DNA of 64,000 nucleotides, from the NCBI GenBank assembly GCA_027493955.1, contig JAOSJT010000001.1:2901131-2965130 (forward strand). Direction: 5' to 3'. Positions within the stretch are counted from its first letter, which is position 1, and every line of letters begins with the position of its first letter. Source of the stretch: Bacteroidia bacterium (GTDB taxonomy: Bacteria; Bacteroidota; Ignavibacteria; SZUA-365). The notes beneath the pieces were generated by a model that did no database searches, was not told where the DNA came from, and worked only from the letters and a program-made list of their open reading frames with translations. A program made the translations under genes and the position numbers. Below, piece after piece: positions 10,919 through 19,250 of this stretch.

Positions 10919-11359
10919 ATGACAATCACACGTTGGAATCCGATCAATGATCTGATGACCCTGCAGCGCGAGATGAATCGCGTGTTCAACGGCATCGCGC
11001 CCAAGACAGCCCGCGACGAGGATTACGAGTCCGCAGTGTGGAGTCCCATGGTGGACATCGTCGAGGACGCCGACAAGTACGTGCTGTCCTTCGACATCCC
11101 CGGTGTGTCGCGCGAGGACATCAAGATGAATTTCGCCGAGAACACGCTGAAGATTTCCGGCGAGCGCAAGAGTGTGGAGGAGAGCAAGGACGCTACCTGC
11201 CACCGTGTGGAGCGCGTGTTCGGCAAGTTCTACCGCTCCTTCAACTTCCCCACCATGGTGAGCGCCGATAAGATCTCCGCGAACTACAAGGATGGCGTGC
11301 TGCACGTCACCGTTCCCAAGGCCGAGGAAGTCAAGCCCAAAGAAATCCAGATATCGTAA
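10919..11359 (+). CDS. small heat-shock protein, Hsp20/alpha-crystallin family
   Basis: The 146-residue protein begins MTITRWNPINDLMTLQREMNRVF, the usual bacterial Hsp20 N-terminus. The alpha-crystallin domain (about 38-135) contains PMVDIVEDADKYVLSFDIPGVSREDIK and ENTLKISGERK, and the terminal block GVLHVTVPKAEEVKPKEIQIS includes the I-x-I type tail. It binds unfolding proteins as an ATP-independent holdase and hands them to the DnaK/ClpB system encoded nearby. The start was chosen because AAGGAGG lies nine bases upstream; an in-frame ATG at 10880 has none. A sigma-54-like promoter precedes it. Confidence 0.95.
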   Translation: MTITRWNPINDLMTLQREMNRVFNGIAPKTARDEDYESAVWSPMVDIVEDADKYVLSFDIPGVSREDIKMNFAENTLKISGERKSVEESKDATCHRVERVFGKFYRSFNFPTMVSADKISANYKDGVLHVTVPKAEEVKPKEIQIS

Positions 11360-11378
11360 CTAACTCAACACCCAGCAG

Positions 11379-11408
11379 AACAGCCGCTCCCTTCCGGGGG
11401 CGGCTGTT
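11379..11408. terminator. hairpin between convergent hsp20 and AI-2E permease genes
   Basis: AACAGCCGC / GCGGCTGTT pairs around a short loop, 20 bp after the hsp20 stop. The downstream T-run is weak on the plus strand, so termination efficiency is uncertain. Confidence 0.6.
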
Positions 11409-11466
11409 GTATTTGCAGGAGAAGTGTCATGATCCCGTCGCTGTGAGCTGCGTGTGGACGCGTGGC

Positions 11467-12519
11467 TTACTTCCCATCCACGCTGCCGCTCATCAGTGCG
11501 GCGACCGGCTTGAGCGAGTCCACATTTTCGCAGATGATCTTGATGGTGGACATGATAGGCACGGACAGTATCATGCCCCAGATACCCCAGATCCAGCCCC
11601 AAAAAAGCAGCGCGACGAGCACGAGCAGCGGACTGAGATTGAGACTGTGCGCGAGGTAACGGGGTTCCAGAACATTGCCAATCGTGTTCTGGGCAACCGA
11701 GAGAAGGATAAGCGTGAGCAACGGAACGGTGAAGGTATCGAACTGCAGGAGGGAGAACAAAAACGGAAAGAACACCGCGACGATGGATCCCACCGTCGGG
11801 ATGAAATTGAGTAAGAACGTGAGAAAGCCCCAGAGCAGCGCGAAATCCACGCCGAGGATGAGCAATATCAACGAAGTAACCGCTCCCGTGAGCAAACTGA
11901 TCAGCGTTTTCGCGATCAGGTAGCGGCGCACTTTCAGGTCCACGGTTTCAATCATCGTTGCCAGAGTGCTGGCCTGTTTGAGCGAAACCGCCGTTTTGAG
12001 TTTCGCGATGACGTCACCGCTGCCGGCAAGAATAAAAAACATGAACAGCAGCACAAGAACGAGATTGCTGAGCAAGCTCACGAACGATCCCGCGCTGCTG
12101 CTGACGATGGAACCAATGGCTGATACGTCAATGACATCCGTGAGCGTCATGCCGTCGAGCCGTATACCCGCGTCCGCGGCGAGGCTCTCGATGATGCGGC
12201 TACCCTCGTACACGAGCAGGGTGAGGCGGTCCTGATACCGGGGAAACGCCTTCACAAAAGTATTGACAGTGGAGTAGAGTATCGAGCCGAAGCCGAAGAA
12301 CAGCCCCGCGATCACCAGAAACACGACCACGAGCGCCAGCGCATTCGGCACACGCTTGGTCCGTAGAAACAACACGACCGGCTTGAAGATGTAGGACAGC
12401 AGCACCGCAATAACCAGCGGCAGCACAACGGACTGCATCCATACCAGCACACCGCCGAGAGCGATGAGCACCAGAATGCCCAGAAAAACCGTCGCAATTT
12501 TCCGATCCTTGTCCGCCAT
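11467..12519 (-). CDS. AI-2E family (PerM/TqsA-type) membrane transporter
   Basis: The 350-residue protein has about eight hydrophobic segments: two at the N-terminus (TVFLGILVLIALGGVLVW, LVIAVLLSYIFKPVVLFL) and a dense set after residue 130. It shows the family blocks near FSLLQFDTFTVPLLTLILLSVAQNTIGNVLEPRYLAHSLNLSPLLVLVALLFWGWIWGIWGMILSVPIM. NxLEPR with SLNLSPL is characteristic of the AI-2E exporter/PerM family. Members export quorum signals or act as sodium/proton antiporters; the substrate here is unknown. The start MADKDRKI is chosen because upstream residues read into the promoter of the divergent barrel gene. Confidence 0.85.
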   Translation of the reverse strand: MADKDRKIATVFLGILVLIALGGVLVWMQSVVLPLVIAVLLSYIFKPVVLFLRTKRVPNALALVVVFLVIAGLFFGFGSILYSTVNTFVKAFPRYQDRLTLLVYEGSRIIESLAADAGIRLDGMTLTDVIDVSAIGSIVSSSAGSFVSLLSNLVLVLLFMFFILAGSGDVIAKLKTAVSLKQASTLATMIETVDLKVRRYLIAKTLISLLTGAVTSLILLILGVDFALLWGFLTFLLNFIPTVGSIVAVFFPFLFSLLQFDTFTVPLLTLILLSVAQNTIGNVLEPRYLAHSLNLSPLLVLVALLFWGWIWGIWGMILSVPIMSTIKIICENVDSLKPVAALMSGSVDGK

Positions 12520-12600
12520 GTACGCACCAGTGTCAATGATGAATGGTGCAAAATAGAAAAGACAGAGGAACTGCGAAATAGCGGAGGAGACATTCCTCCG

Positions 12601-12608
12601 TATATTGC
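12601..12608 (+). promoter_or_regulatory. candidate -10 box TATATTGC for the Omp85-like gene
   Basis: TATATTGC lies 22 bp before the start codon of the barrel gene. TATATTG boxes recur before several genes here (35094, 41893). No convincing -35 is seen; an inverted repeat GGAGGA/TCCTCC (12583-12599) is adjacent. Confidence 0.35.
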
Positions 12609-12630
12609 GAAAGACACATCGGAGTCCTGT

Positions 12631-13764
12631 ATGCCCGCCTGCATCCCCGACACAGAGAACGCCTCCCCGGTTACCCCACGTTGGCACCTGACCGCCGTAT
12701 GGACACGGTGTGTCGTCTGCGCGATCTGTCTGCTTTCGGCGACGGAGACGCTTCATTCGCAGACCGCGGAAGACAGCCTGAAATTCGAATACTTCCCCTT
12801 TGCGCTGTACGACACCGACGTGGGCTTCGGTGCGGGAGCCAATGCCGTGCTGCGCAGCGCTCTCGGGAGCAGGGAGCGTTTCGAGCTGATGCTCTTCGCA
12901 AGCAGCAAGGGCGAACGCCTCCTGCGGCTGGACTTCTCGATGGAAGCGGAGGAATTACGCCAGGGGACCGAGTACGACTTCGCCGTGGATCTGCGCTTCG
13001 AATACGACAAAATGATACAGACCAGCTTTTTCGGCACCGGCAGCGGCTCGCGCTACGAGGACAAGGAAAGCTACGTGCACGAGCCCGTACTGCTGCAGGC
13101 CGTATTCAGCCGCGGCTTTACACCCACACTCGTCGCGCAGTTGCAGATGAAATTCAAACGCATGTGGTCCTACGGCTTCGAGGAAACAAGTCGGCTGCGC
13201 GACCGCGCGGACAACGCCACCACATCGGACCTCTCCTCGCTCGCCTTGCGGGTGCGTCACGACACACGCGACAACACCTTGCACACCAGCGCGGGACATG
13301 TGTTGCAGGGCGAGGTCGAGCAGGCGCTGTCGCTGACGCGGCATGGCAGTGTCTGGACACGACTCGGCGTCACCGCGCATTGGTATCGAATGCTTGCGGG
13401 CATGGTATTTGCAACGCGCGGCATGCTGCAGCACATCACCGGCGACGCGGTACCGGTGCAGCAGATGCTGGCGGTGGGCGGGAACAGGACGCTGCGGGGT
13501 CAGCCGGAGAACCGCTTTCTCGATCGCGCCTCCGCCGTAGGCAATGCCGAACTGCGCATCCCGCTCTATCGGCGTCTTGGCCTGCTGTTGGGCGTGGACG
13601 CGGGAGCCGTGAGCGCGACTCTGCCCGGGGTGCTCGATGCCCGATGGTCCGCGGCACCCGTCATCGGATTGCGTTTCGCCTTCGACACCTTTATTGTGCG
13701 CGGCGACGTGGGCCGGAGCAGCGACGCGGTGGGAGTGTACTTCAATGTGGGGCAAGTGTTTTGA
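12631..13764 (+). CDS. BamA/TamA-family (Omp85-like) outer-membrane beta-barrel protein
   Basis: The 377-residue protein has a signal anchor or signal peptide (about 23-45, VVCAICLLSATETLHSQ). The remainder is alternating beta-strand sequence. It fits the surface-antigen (Omp85) barrel: YDTDVGFGAGANAVLRS near the first strand, VRHDTRDNTLHTSAGHVLQGEVE, LAVGGNRTLRGQPENRF (the conserved L6 VRGF-like region, here TLRGQ) and a terminal aromatic residue (GQVF). No POTRA domains precede the barrel, so it is not BamA itself but a shorter single-barrel member. Its role is probably membrane-protein insertion, secretion or lipid handling; the substrate is unknown. Confidence 0.8.
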   Translation: MPACIPDTENASPVTPRWHLTAVWTRCVVCAICLLSATETLHSQTAEDSLKFEYFPFALYDTDVGFGAGANAVLRSALGSRERFELMLFASSKGERLLRLDFSMEAEELRQGTEYDFAVDLRFEYDKMIQTSFFGTGSGSRYEDKESYVHEPVLLQAVFSRGFTPTLVAQLQMKFKRMWSYGFEETSRLRDRADNATTSDLSSLALRVRHDTRDNTLHTSAGHVLQGEVEQALSLTRHGSVWTRLGVTAHWYRMLAGMVFATRGMLQHITGDAVPVQQMLAVGGNRTLRGQPENRFLDRASAVGNAELRIPLYRRLGLLLGVDAGAVSATLPGVLDARWSAAPVIGLRFAFDTFIVRGDVGRSSDAVGVYFNVGQVF

Positions 13765-13998
13765 GCGGAGCGGAGAGCATAGAGCAGAGAGATTATCCGT
13801 GCCGAGTAACGCAATCCGCAAGAAGGATTGACGGTGGTTATTTTGTGTATAACTCGTACGCCCGGGCTGTACACACACTCTTCCGGCTCAACACCGCGCT
13901 GTGGACGTCGGGATTGTATGTTGTCAAACATATACTCGGCGCGGAAGTACTGACGCAAAAACTGTTGTTGACTCACTAGACAGGCCATGGAGCGCACT

Positions 13999-15678
13999 AT
14001 GCATACATACAGACAATTCACACTCTCCGCGGCACTGGCATACTTCGTCGTAGTCGCCGCGATCTACCTTCTCATTCCCACCCCGCTGCCCGCCCAGGAG
14101 GCGGGCGGCGGCGGGCAGCCGCCGGAGATTATGCTGGGTGAAATGAAGGAGATTGCTCGCGTCCGGCCGCAAAACCATCCGGGTCTGGGACGATGGTCGG
14201 CCGAATTGGGGGATATCAATGGTGATGGATACGACGACTTTGCGGTGAGTAGTTATTTCGACACAACCTTCGTTTTTTTAGGCGGAGACACCGTAGGGTG
14301 GCTGCCATTGACGTTTCTCCTGGGTGGTTGTGCCGGCCTCCGCGCGGCAGATGTAAACGGAGACGGTCTCATCGATATCGTAACATCTGAATGTACCGAC
14401 CTTCATCCTGGTCCGCTTGGTCGACCGCCTGGACGAATTCGTTTCTACCTCAACAAGGGCAGAGATGCATATTTTTCTGATCCTCCCGACTTTGTCCTCG
14501 AAGGGAATGCGGTTAGTAGTGGATATTGGGGAGATAATTTACATGGGAAGCGTCAGAGTATCGAGCTTATTGACTTCAATGGAGATGATCAGATTGACCT
14601 GCTCTATCCTTTTGCGCACTGGGAAACATACCTCTCGGGGTATGCACTCCGCACGACTCTCGATCCAAAAATCCCTGCAAAAGGTTTCGCATTTTACAAT
14701 TATTGGATGTCTCCCGTTTTCAGACCATGGTGGCAGCATTTGGTCGGTGATATCAATGGAGACGGCAGAACGGATGTTATGATCTGGAACATTAATGACA
14801 GAAACCTTCGGGATACGATCCGCGCATGGGATATTTTCCTTGGCCGTGCGAACGTACAGTATGCGCCTGCCGAGTTTAAGTTGCGCAGCGACAGTAGCTG
14901 GTATTTCGACATGTACTACCCAGCTATCGCGGATATAAATAACGATGGCTGCGCCGATATTTTCTCGAATCAGTTATCACATGAATACGGCAATCTGCCA
15001 TTCTTTCGCGGACGAAGGGAATTGGCGAGTATCGAACCAGATGATTCACTGATGAATCCGAACTCCTCAACCTACCAGCACGTTGTTTCCGTCAATCCGG
15101 TTGGAGATATAAATGGTGATGGCACTAATGATATTATGGTGGGATACACTCGTAATCCGTATCAGAAGACCACCGCGTTCTATTGCTATCCCAACAGACA
15201 AGGATCCCTGTACCGGTTCAGCACGGGTGGTTTCGCTGTCGATACCGATTGGCATCATGTCGATGTAACACAAGTATTTCCCGCAGGCGACGTCAATGGA
15301 GATGGTTATGACGACGTTCTGGTCTTGGCTCGTGGTTGGTCCCTCGCGAGTAAAAACGGTTTTATAGTTTTTTCCGGGAGTCCTAAACTGCTGGGTGTAT
15401 CCCCGCCGGCCTTGCCGCCCGGTCCGGAACTGGAGGTCTATCCCAATCCCGTGCATGCGGGCAGCGGCGAGCTGCACATACGCCTCACAGCCCAAGTTGC
15501 GGAACAGAGCACACTCGAGATCCACGACATCACCGGCCGCCGCGTGTACAGCAGGCAGCACACGCTCGTACCCGGCGCGCAGCAGATCACAATACAGGAT
15601 GTGACGCTGCAGCCCGGCTATTACACCATCGTACTCACGGGCAGCACGCGCAGCGCGGCGGGGGTGGTGTGTCACTGA
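13999..15678 (+). CDS. FG-GAP/VCBS repeat protein with T9SS sorting domain
   Basis: About 559 residues. A signal peptide (TLSAALAYFVVVAAIYLL...PLPAQ) is followed by at least six calcium-binding DxNGDGxxD repeats, for example DINGDGYDDFAV, DVNGDGLIDIV, DINGDGRTDVMI, DINNDGCADIF, DINGDGTNDIMV and DVNGDGYDDVLV. These form an integrin-alpha-like beta-propeller. The C-terminal domain (PELEVYPNPVHAGSG, LEIHDITGRRVYS, PGYYTIVL) is a T9SS type A sorting signal. The ATG at 13999 has GGAG eight bases upstream; an in-frame ATG at 13987 is possible. The middle of the gene is markedly more AT-rich than its ends and neighbours. Extracellular adhesion or binding is inferred. Confidence 0.82.
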   Translation: MHTYRQFTLSAALAYFVVVAAIYLLIPTPLPAQEAGGGGQPPEIMLGEMKEIARVRPQNHPGLGRWSAELGDINGDGYDDFAVSSYFDTTFVFLGGDTVGWLPLTFLLGGCAGLRAADVNGDGLIDIVTSECTDLHPGPLGRPPGRIRFYLNKGRDAYFSDPPDFVLEGNAVSSGYWGDNLHGKRQSIELIDFNGDDQIDLLYPFAHWETYLSGYALRTTLDPKIPAKGFAFYNYWMSPVFRPWWQHLVGDINGDGRTDVMIWNINDRNLRDTIRAWDIFLGRANVQYAPAEFKLRSDSSWYFDMYYPAIADINNDGCADIFSNQLSHEYGNLPFFRGRRELASIEPDDSLMNPNSSTYQHVVSVNPVGDINGDGTNDIMVGYTRNPYQKTTAFYCYPNRQGSLYRFSTGGFAVDTDWHHVDVTQVFPAGDVNGDGYDDVLVLARGWSLASKNGFIVFSGSPKLLGVSPPALPPGPELEVYPNPVHAGSGELHIRLTAQVAEQSTLEIHDITGRRVYSRQHTLVPGAQQITIQDVTLQPGYYTIVLTGSTRSAAGVVCH

Positions 15679-15923
15679 TTTACGCAGAATTTGCAGAACG
15701 CTGACCGCGGAGCGCAGAACAAGCAAAAAAAGCAGAATTCGCAGAAATAGTATTGACTAAACGAGTACGGAAAGCGAAGACGAGAGCATGTCCGGGCCGG
15801 ATGGCCAAATCTGAAAAAGTGCCCAGCGGCGGTTATCGCACGCTCCATGGACACGATTCCAGATCACATTCTTTTCTGCGCATTCTGTCTTTTCTGCGAA
15901 TTCTGCGTTCCGAAGGGGAGGGG
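15679..15923. other. intergenic region with degenerate CTGCG/GCAGAA repeats
   Basis: This segment joins the FG-GAP gene to the 113-bp repeats. It holds imperfect GCAGAA and TTCTGCG stretches that look like decayed members of the same repeat family on both strands. No gene is seen. Confidence 0.6.
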
Positions 15924-16350
15924 AATTAACGCAAAGACGCCAAGGCGCAAAGACGCAGAGGGAAGCTCTTTTTTCTGCGTGTTCTGTCTATTCTGCGTGT
16001 TCTGCGTTCCGTGTTCCGCATTCCGCTGGGGAGGGGAATTAACGCAAAGACGCCAAGGCGCAAAGACGCAGAGTGAAGCTCTTTTTTCTGCGTGTTCTGT
16101 CTATTCTGCGTGTTCTGCGTTCCGTGTTCCGCATTCCGCTGGGGAGGGGAATTAACGCAAAGACGCCAAGGCGCAAAGACGCAGAGTGAAGCTCTTTTTT
16201 CTGCGTGTTCTGTCTATTCTGCGTGTTCTGCGTTCCGTGCTCTGCGTTCCGTGTTCCGCGTTCCGCTGGGGAGGGGAATTAACGCAAAGACGCCAAGGCG
16301 CAAAGACGCAGAGGGAAGCTCTTTTTTCTGCGTGTTCTGTCTATTCTGCG
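15924..16350. repeat. 113-bp tandem repeat, about 3.6 copies
   Basis: Copies start at AATTAACGCAAAGACGCC at positions 15924, 16037, 16150 and 16277. Periods are 113, 113 and 127, the last carrying one extra 14-bp subunit. Each copy contains an AACGCAAAGACGCCAAGGCG block, a TTTTTTCTGCGTGTTCTG block and a GCTGGGGAGGGG end. Apparent long frames here are repeat translations. Confidence 0.95.
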
Positions 16351-16475
16351 TGTTCTGCGTTCCGTGTTCTGCGTTCCGTGTTCTGCGTTCCGTGTTCTGC
16401 GTTCCGTGTTCTGCGTTCCGTGTTCTGCGTTCCGTGTTCTGCGTTCCGTGTTCTGCGTTCCGTGTTTTTGCTTTT
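16351..16475. repeat. 14-bp minisatellite (TGTTCTGCGTTCCG)n
   Basis: Eight perfect consecutive 14-bp units run from 16351 to 16462 and decay into a TTTTCTGTG-rich tail that reaches the stop codon of the PDZ gene at 16500. The unit also occurs inside the 113-bp repeats. Confidence 0.96.
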
Positions 16476-16499
16476 CTGTGTTTTCTGCAAATTCTGTGG

Positions 16500-17630
16500 T
16501 CAGATTTGCGTGGCGCGGATTTTTACTTTTTTCTCGACGGACTCGCTCTCGCCTTCGCGCAGTTCTTCCATGTGACTCTTCACATCTTCCATGATGCCAC
16601 GCAGGGATTCGTTCACATTGTCGAGTTCAAGCTCTTTGCCATCGATGATGATGCGCATTTTACGCATGCCCTCTTTCATTTCGTCCATATCGATATCGAT
16701 GTCGATATCCTTGAGGACGTCTTCATAGCGTTTGAGAGCGTCTTCGTACTGATCGTCGGCGCCGTCGGAGCGGAAACGGAACACGCCGCCCAGACCGGGT
16801 GCGCCGTGGAAGCTCAGGTCCTTTTCCGGCTCCTTCGCGGTAAGTTCGATGGTCTGCTTCGCGCCTTTGCGGATAATGTTCACGGGGATTTTCTCGCCCG
16901 CGTCGTAGGCACCGAGCACACTGCGGAAATCGCTGACGGTGACGACGGTTTTCTTTCCGGCGCGGAGAATCACATCGCCGGCTTTGAAGCCCGCCTTGGC
17001 GGCGTCGCTGTTTTCATCCACTTTCTCGACGAGCACACCTTTGCCGTCCGGCGCACCGAAATACTCCCCGAGTTGTTTGTTCAGTGTACTGAGGGAGAGC
17101 CCATAGCTTGCGGACTTACCGTGCCAGAGCATAGGAGCCGACGGCGGCAGAGGCGAGCGCGGCGCGCGTGGTGCGCGTATACTGCGGCGTACGACGCGCT
17201 TCTCTTCATCGCGTGACGGAGACTCGGCCAGTTCCACATTCACGGTGCTCTTTTTGCCGTCGCGCAGAGTTGTGAGAGCGATGCTGCTGCCCGGAGTGGC
17301 TTCGCGCACCGCATCCATCAGGGCTTCTGCGGTTGTAATATCCTTGCTCCCGAACGCGGTGATGACATCGCCTTTTTTCAGACCGGCCTTCTCGGCGGGA
17401 CTGTCTTTCACCACTCCCTCCACCACGGCGCCGTTGTTGGCATTTTCCCTGATTTCGGTTTTGCCGTCGCTCTCGATTTCGATTTTCTCCACCTTGAGGC
17501 GCACGCCCAGCCAGGCGCCGGTCTTTTTTTCCTTGCCGGCGATGGACTGCGCATCGGCCTGCACATGAATGAACGACGCGGCAAGCATGAGTATCAGCAT
17601 AGCGGCGAAAAAGCTGTTGATCCTTTTCAT
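16500..17630 (-). CDS. exported protein with two PDZ domains, no protease domain
   Basis: The 376-residue product has a signal peptide (MKRINSFFAAMLILMLAASFIHVQADA). PDZ1 (about 30-130) shows GAVVEGVVKDSPAEKAGLKKGDVITAFG. PDZ2 (about 165-260) shows GVLVEKVDENSDAAKAGFKAGDVILRAG. The C-terminal region (about 290-376) is acidic and predicted helical or coiled coil (DIDIDIDMDEMKEGMRKM). There is no trypsin-like GNSGG motif, so it is a PDZ scaffold or sensor rather than DegP. The start follows GGAG by eight bases; an upstream in-frame ATG at 17642 is less likely. It is divergent from an ECF sigma factor gene and may belong to the same envelope-stress regulon. Confidence 0.83.
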   Translation of the reverse strand: MKRINSFFAAMLILMLAASFIHVQADAQSIAGKEKKTGAWLGVRLKVEKIEIESDGKTEIRENANNGAVVEGVVKDSPAEKAGLKKGDVITAFGSKDITTAEALMDAVREATPGSSIALTTLRDGKKSTVNVELAESPSRDEEKRVVRRSIRAPRAPRSPLPPSAPMLWHGKSASYGLSLSTLNKQLGEYFGAPDGKGVLVEKVDENSDAAKAGFKAGDVILRAGKKTVVTVSDFRSVLGAYDAGEKIPVNIIRKGAKQTIELTAKEPEKDLSFHGAPGLGGVFRFRSDGADDQYEDALKRYEDVLKDIDIDIDMDEMKEGMRKMRIIIDGKELELDNVNESLRGIMEDVKSHMEELREGESESVEKKVKIRATQI

Positions 17631-18064
17631 GAATAGCTCCAATTTCTTTATGTGACTCGCATTCAGGAAGCTTTAGACGGAAGCCGGGCCGTAATGTTCC
17701 AGGCCATCCCGCGATCTGAGTAATGCACAAGGATTTTTGACGGATGCCGGCGAACGTCCGGACACTTCCATCGCAGACGACGTTTGCCCCTGACTCCTGC
17801 GTGTGCAATATTTCCTTCTTCATGTAAAAGAATCGTGATTCAGACACTGCCAGGCACCGAAACGGATCGTTCGCATTTCTCACATTTTCACGTAATTCGT
17901 ACAAGGACATGTTGCGAGCAACCCGATGACCATGAAACGCAACTTCAGCCCCTGCGAAATAATCGTCCACCGCAAGGCAACCCTTTTTCCACTCCGTGCG
18001 TCAAAGCTTCCGTGTGGTAGCCATGAGCGCGGAATACATCCATAGTGCCATCGAGGAAACTCTC
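17631..18064. other. divergent intergenic region between PDZ and ECF sigma genes
   Basis: This 434-bp region has no convincing gene. It should contain the promoters of both the PDZ gene and the sigma factor operon, but I could not assign -35/-10 boxes or an ECF GGAAC motif with confidence. Confidence 0.4.
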
Positions 18065-18643
18065 ATGATCGAGGAGCAGAACGCCCCGGGCACGGGCGAA
18101 TACGCGCTTGTTGAGCGTTGCCGGGACGGCGACATTCTGGCGTTCAAGGCGCTGTACGAGCGCTACCGACGTCCGCTGTATTCACTCGCCTGCCGCTTTC
18201 ACGGCAATACGCAGGATGCCGAAGATAGCCTGCAGGAGGCTTTCATACGCATTTACAAGGCGCTGCCGGAATTCCGCTTTGAGTCCCGTCTGGAAACCTG
18301 GCTGTATCGCGTGGTAATGAACACCTGCATCAGCGGCACTCGCGCGAAGCGCAATCGTGAAGAGCGGTTGGATCCGGGAATCGCAGACAACCTGCACTCC
18401 GGCAACAGTGCGGAGCCCGACGCGCTGCTGCGCGACATTCTGGAGCAGGCTATCGGACGGCTGCCGCAGCAACAACGCGCCGTGTTTCTGCTGCACGCGG
18501 TACACGGACAGACGCATACGGACATCGCCGACACGCTGAGCATCAGCGTCGGCACGTCGAAATCCCAGTATCACAAGGCAAAAGAAACATTAAAGGAACG
18601 ACTGGCGGATTACGGAATCGAGCGATCGGAGATGTTGACATGA
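18065..18643 (+). CDS. ECF-type RNA polymerase sigma factor
   Basis: About 192 residues. Region 2 (about 25-95) contains ALYERYRRPLYSLACRFHGNTQDAEDSLQEAF, and region 4 (about 135-185) contains LPQQQRAVFLLHAVHGQTHTDIADTLSISVGTSKSQYHKAKETLKERL, the classic ECF helix-turn-helix. No region 3 is present. The ATG at 18065 has GAGGA seven bases upstream and gives a typical ECF length; longer in-frame starts at 17996 and 18023 have no ribosome site. The stop overlaps the next gene by 4 bp (ATGA), the usual sigma/anti-sigma coupling. Confidence 0.92.
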   Translation: MIEEQNAPGTGEYALVERCRDGDILAFKALYERYRRPLYSLACRFHGNTQDAEDSLQEAFIRIYKALPEFRFESRLETWLYRVVMNTCISGTRAKRNREERLDPGIADNLHSGNSAEPDALLRDILEQAIGRLPQQQRAVFLLHAVHGQTHTDIADTLSISVGTSKSQYHKAKETLKERLADYGIERSEMLT

Positions 18644-19236
18644 CAAGCGAACGACAGGACAACGAAGAGCGCGACGAGCTGGAGCGCCTTGCCTCGTCCC
18701 TGCACGGCATGGATCCACCGGACACACTGTGGCAGCGCATTGAAAGCGACCTCCGCGAAATGCAACAGCGCGACGCCGAGAAGCGGGACCGGAGCGTGCT
18801 CGAACACATCGGGCGTCTTTTCCGGCGTCCCGCGCTGCGCTTTGCCGTCTACGCCCTGCTGCTTCTGAGCGGTTCGGGCATGGGCTGGTATCTGTTGCAG
18901 GATTACGGCGAGCGGCATGCACTGTTTTCGGCGTCCGAAACAGAGAGTTCCGGCGACATCTTGCAGGATGCGAAGGCGGACATCGAACAGGCAATGTTTT
19001 ACTATGAACGCGCAATCGAGAAGTTGTCGGTTGCGGCGCGGGAGCGCGAGAACGAGCTCGATCCGGAGTTCGTCGCACTGCAGAAGGAAAAAATCCGTCT
19101 CCTGCGCGAATCCATCGACGAATGCAAAACGACGTTGCGCGATAACGGATTGCACCCGCGCGTGCAGCACTATCTGCTCGCGGCATACAGCGACCTGCAG
19201 TCCACTCTGCAGGAAATGCTGGCGCAGCAGCAATAA
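18640..19236 (+). CDS. single-pass membrane protein, probable anti-sigma factor
   Basis: The 198-residue protein has a charged cytoplasmic N-terminus (1-63) and one transmembrane helix (about 65-85, LRFAVYALLLLSGSGMGWYLL). A periplasmic helical segment (about 100-198) contains DIEQAMFYYERAIEKLSVAA. It starts inside the stop of the ECF sigma gene (ATGA overlap). Topology and coupling are those of an anti-sigma factor that holds the sigma at the membrane. No zinc-binding HxxxCxxC ASD motif is present, so the assignment rests on context and topology. The downstream DUF4097 gene begins 14 bp later, in the same operon. Confidence 0.7.
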   Translation: MTSERQDNEERDELERLASSLHGMDPPDTLWQRIESDLREMQQRDAEKRDRSVLEHIGRLFRRPALRFAVYALLLLSGSGMGWYLLQDYGERHALFSASETESSGDILQDAKADIEQAMFYYERAIEKLSVAARERENELDPEFVALQKEKIRLLRESIDECKTTLRDNGLHPRVQHYLLAAYSDLQSTLQEMLAQQQ

Positions 19237-19250
19237 AAGGAGCGCCTGAC

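Noticed and set aside
12681-13979. 432-codon frame overlapping the Omp85-like gene
   Set aside because: Arginine- and glycine-rich composition typical of a wrong reading frame; the other frame has a signal peptide and barrel motifs.
15924-16350. Possible CRISPR array
   Set aside because: Units are contiguous 113-bp tandem copies without unique spacers, and no cas genes are present.
16092-17216. Long plus-strand open frame across the repeats and opposite the PDZ gene
   Set aside because: Its first part is translated minisatellite (cysteine/serine-rich) and the rest is antisense to a well-supported double-PDZ gene.
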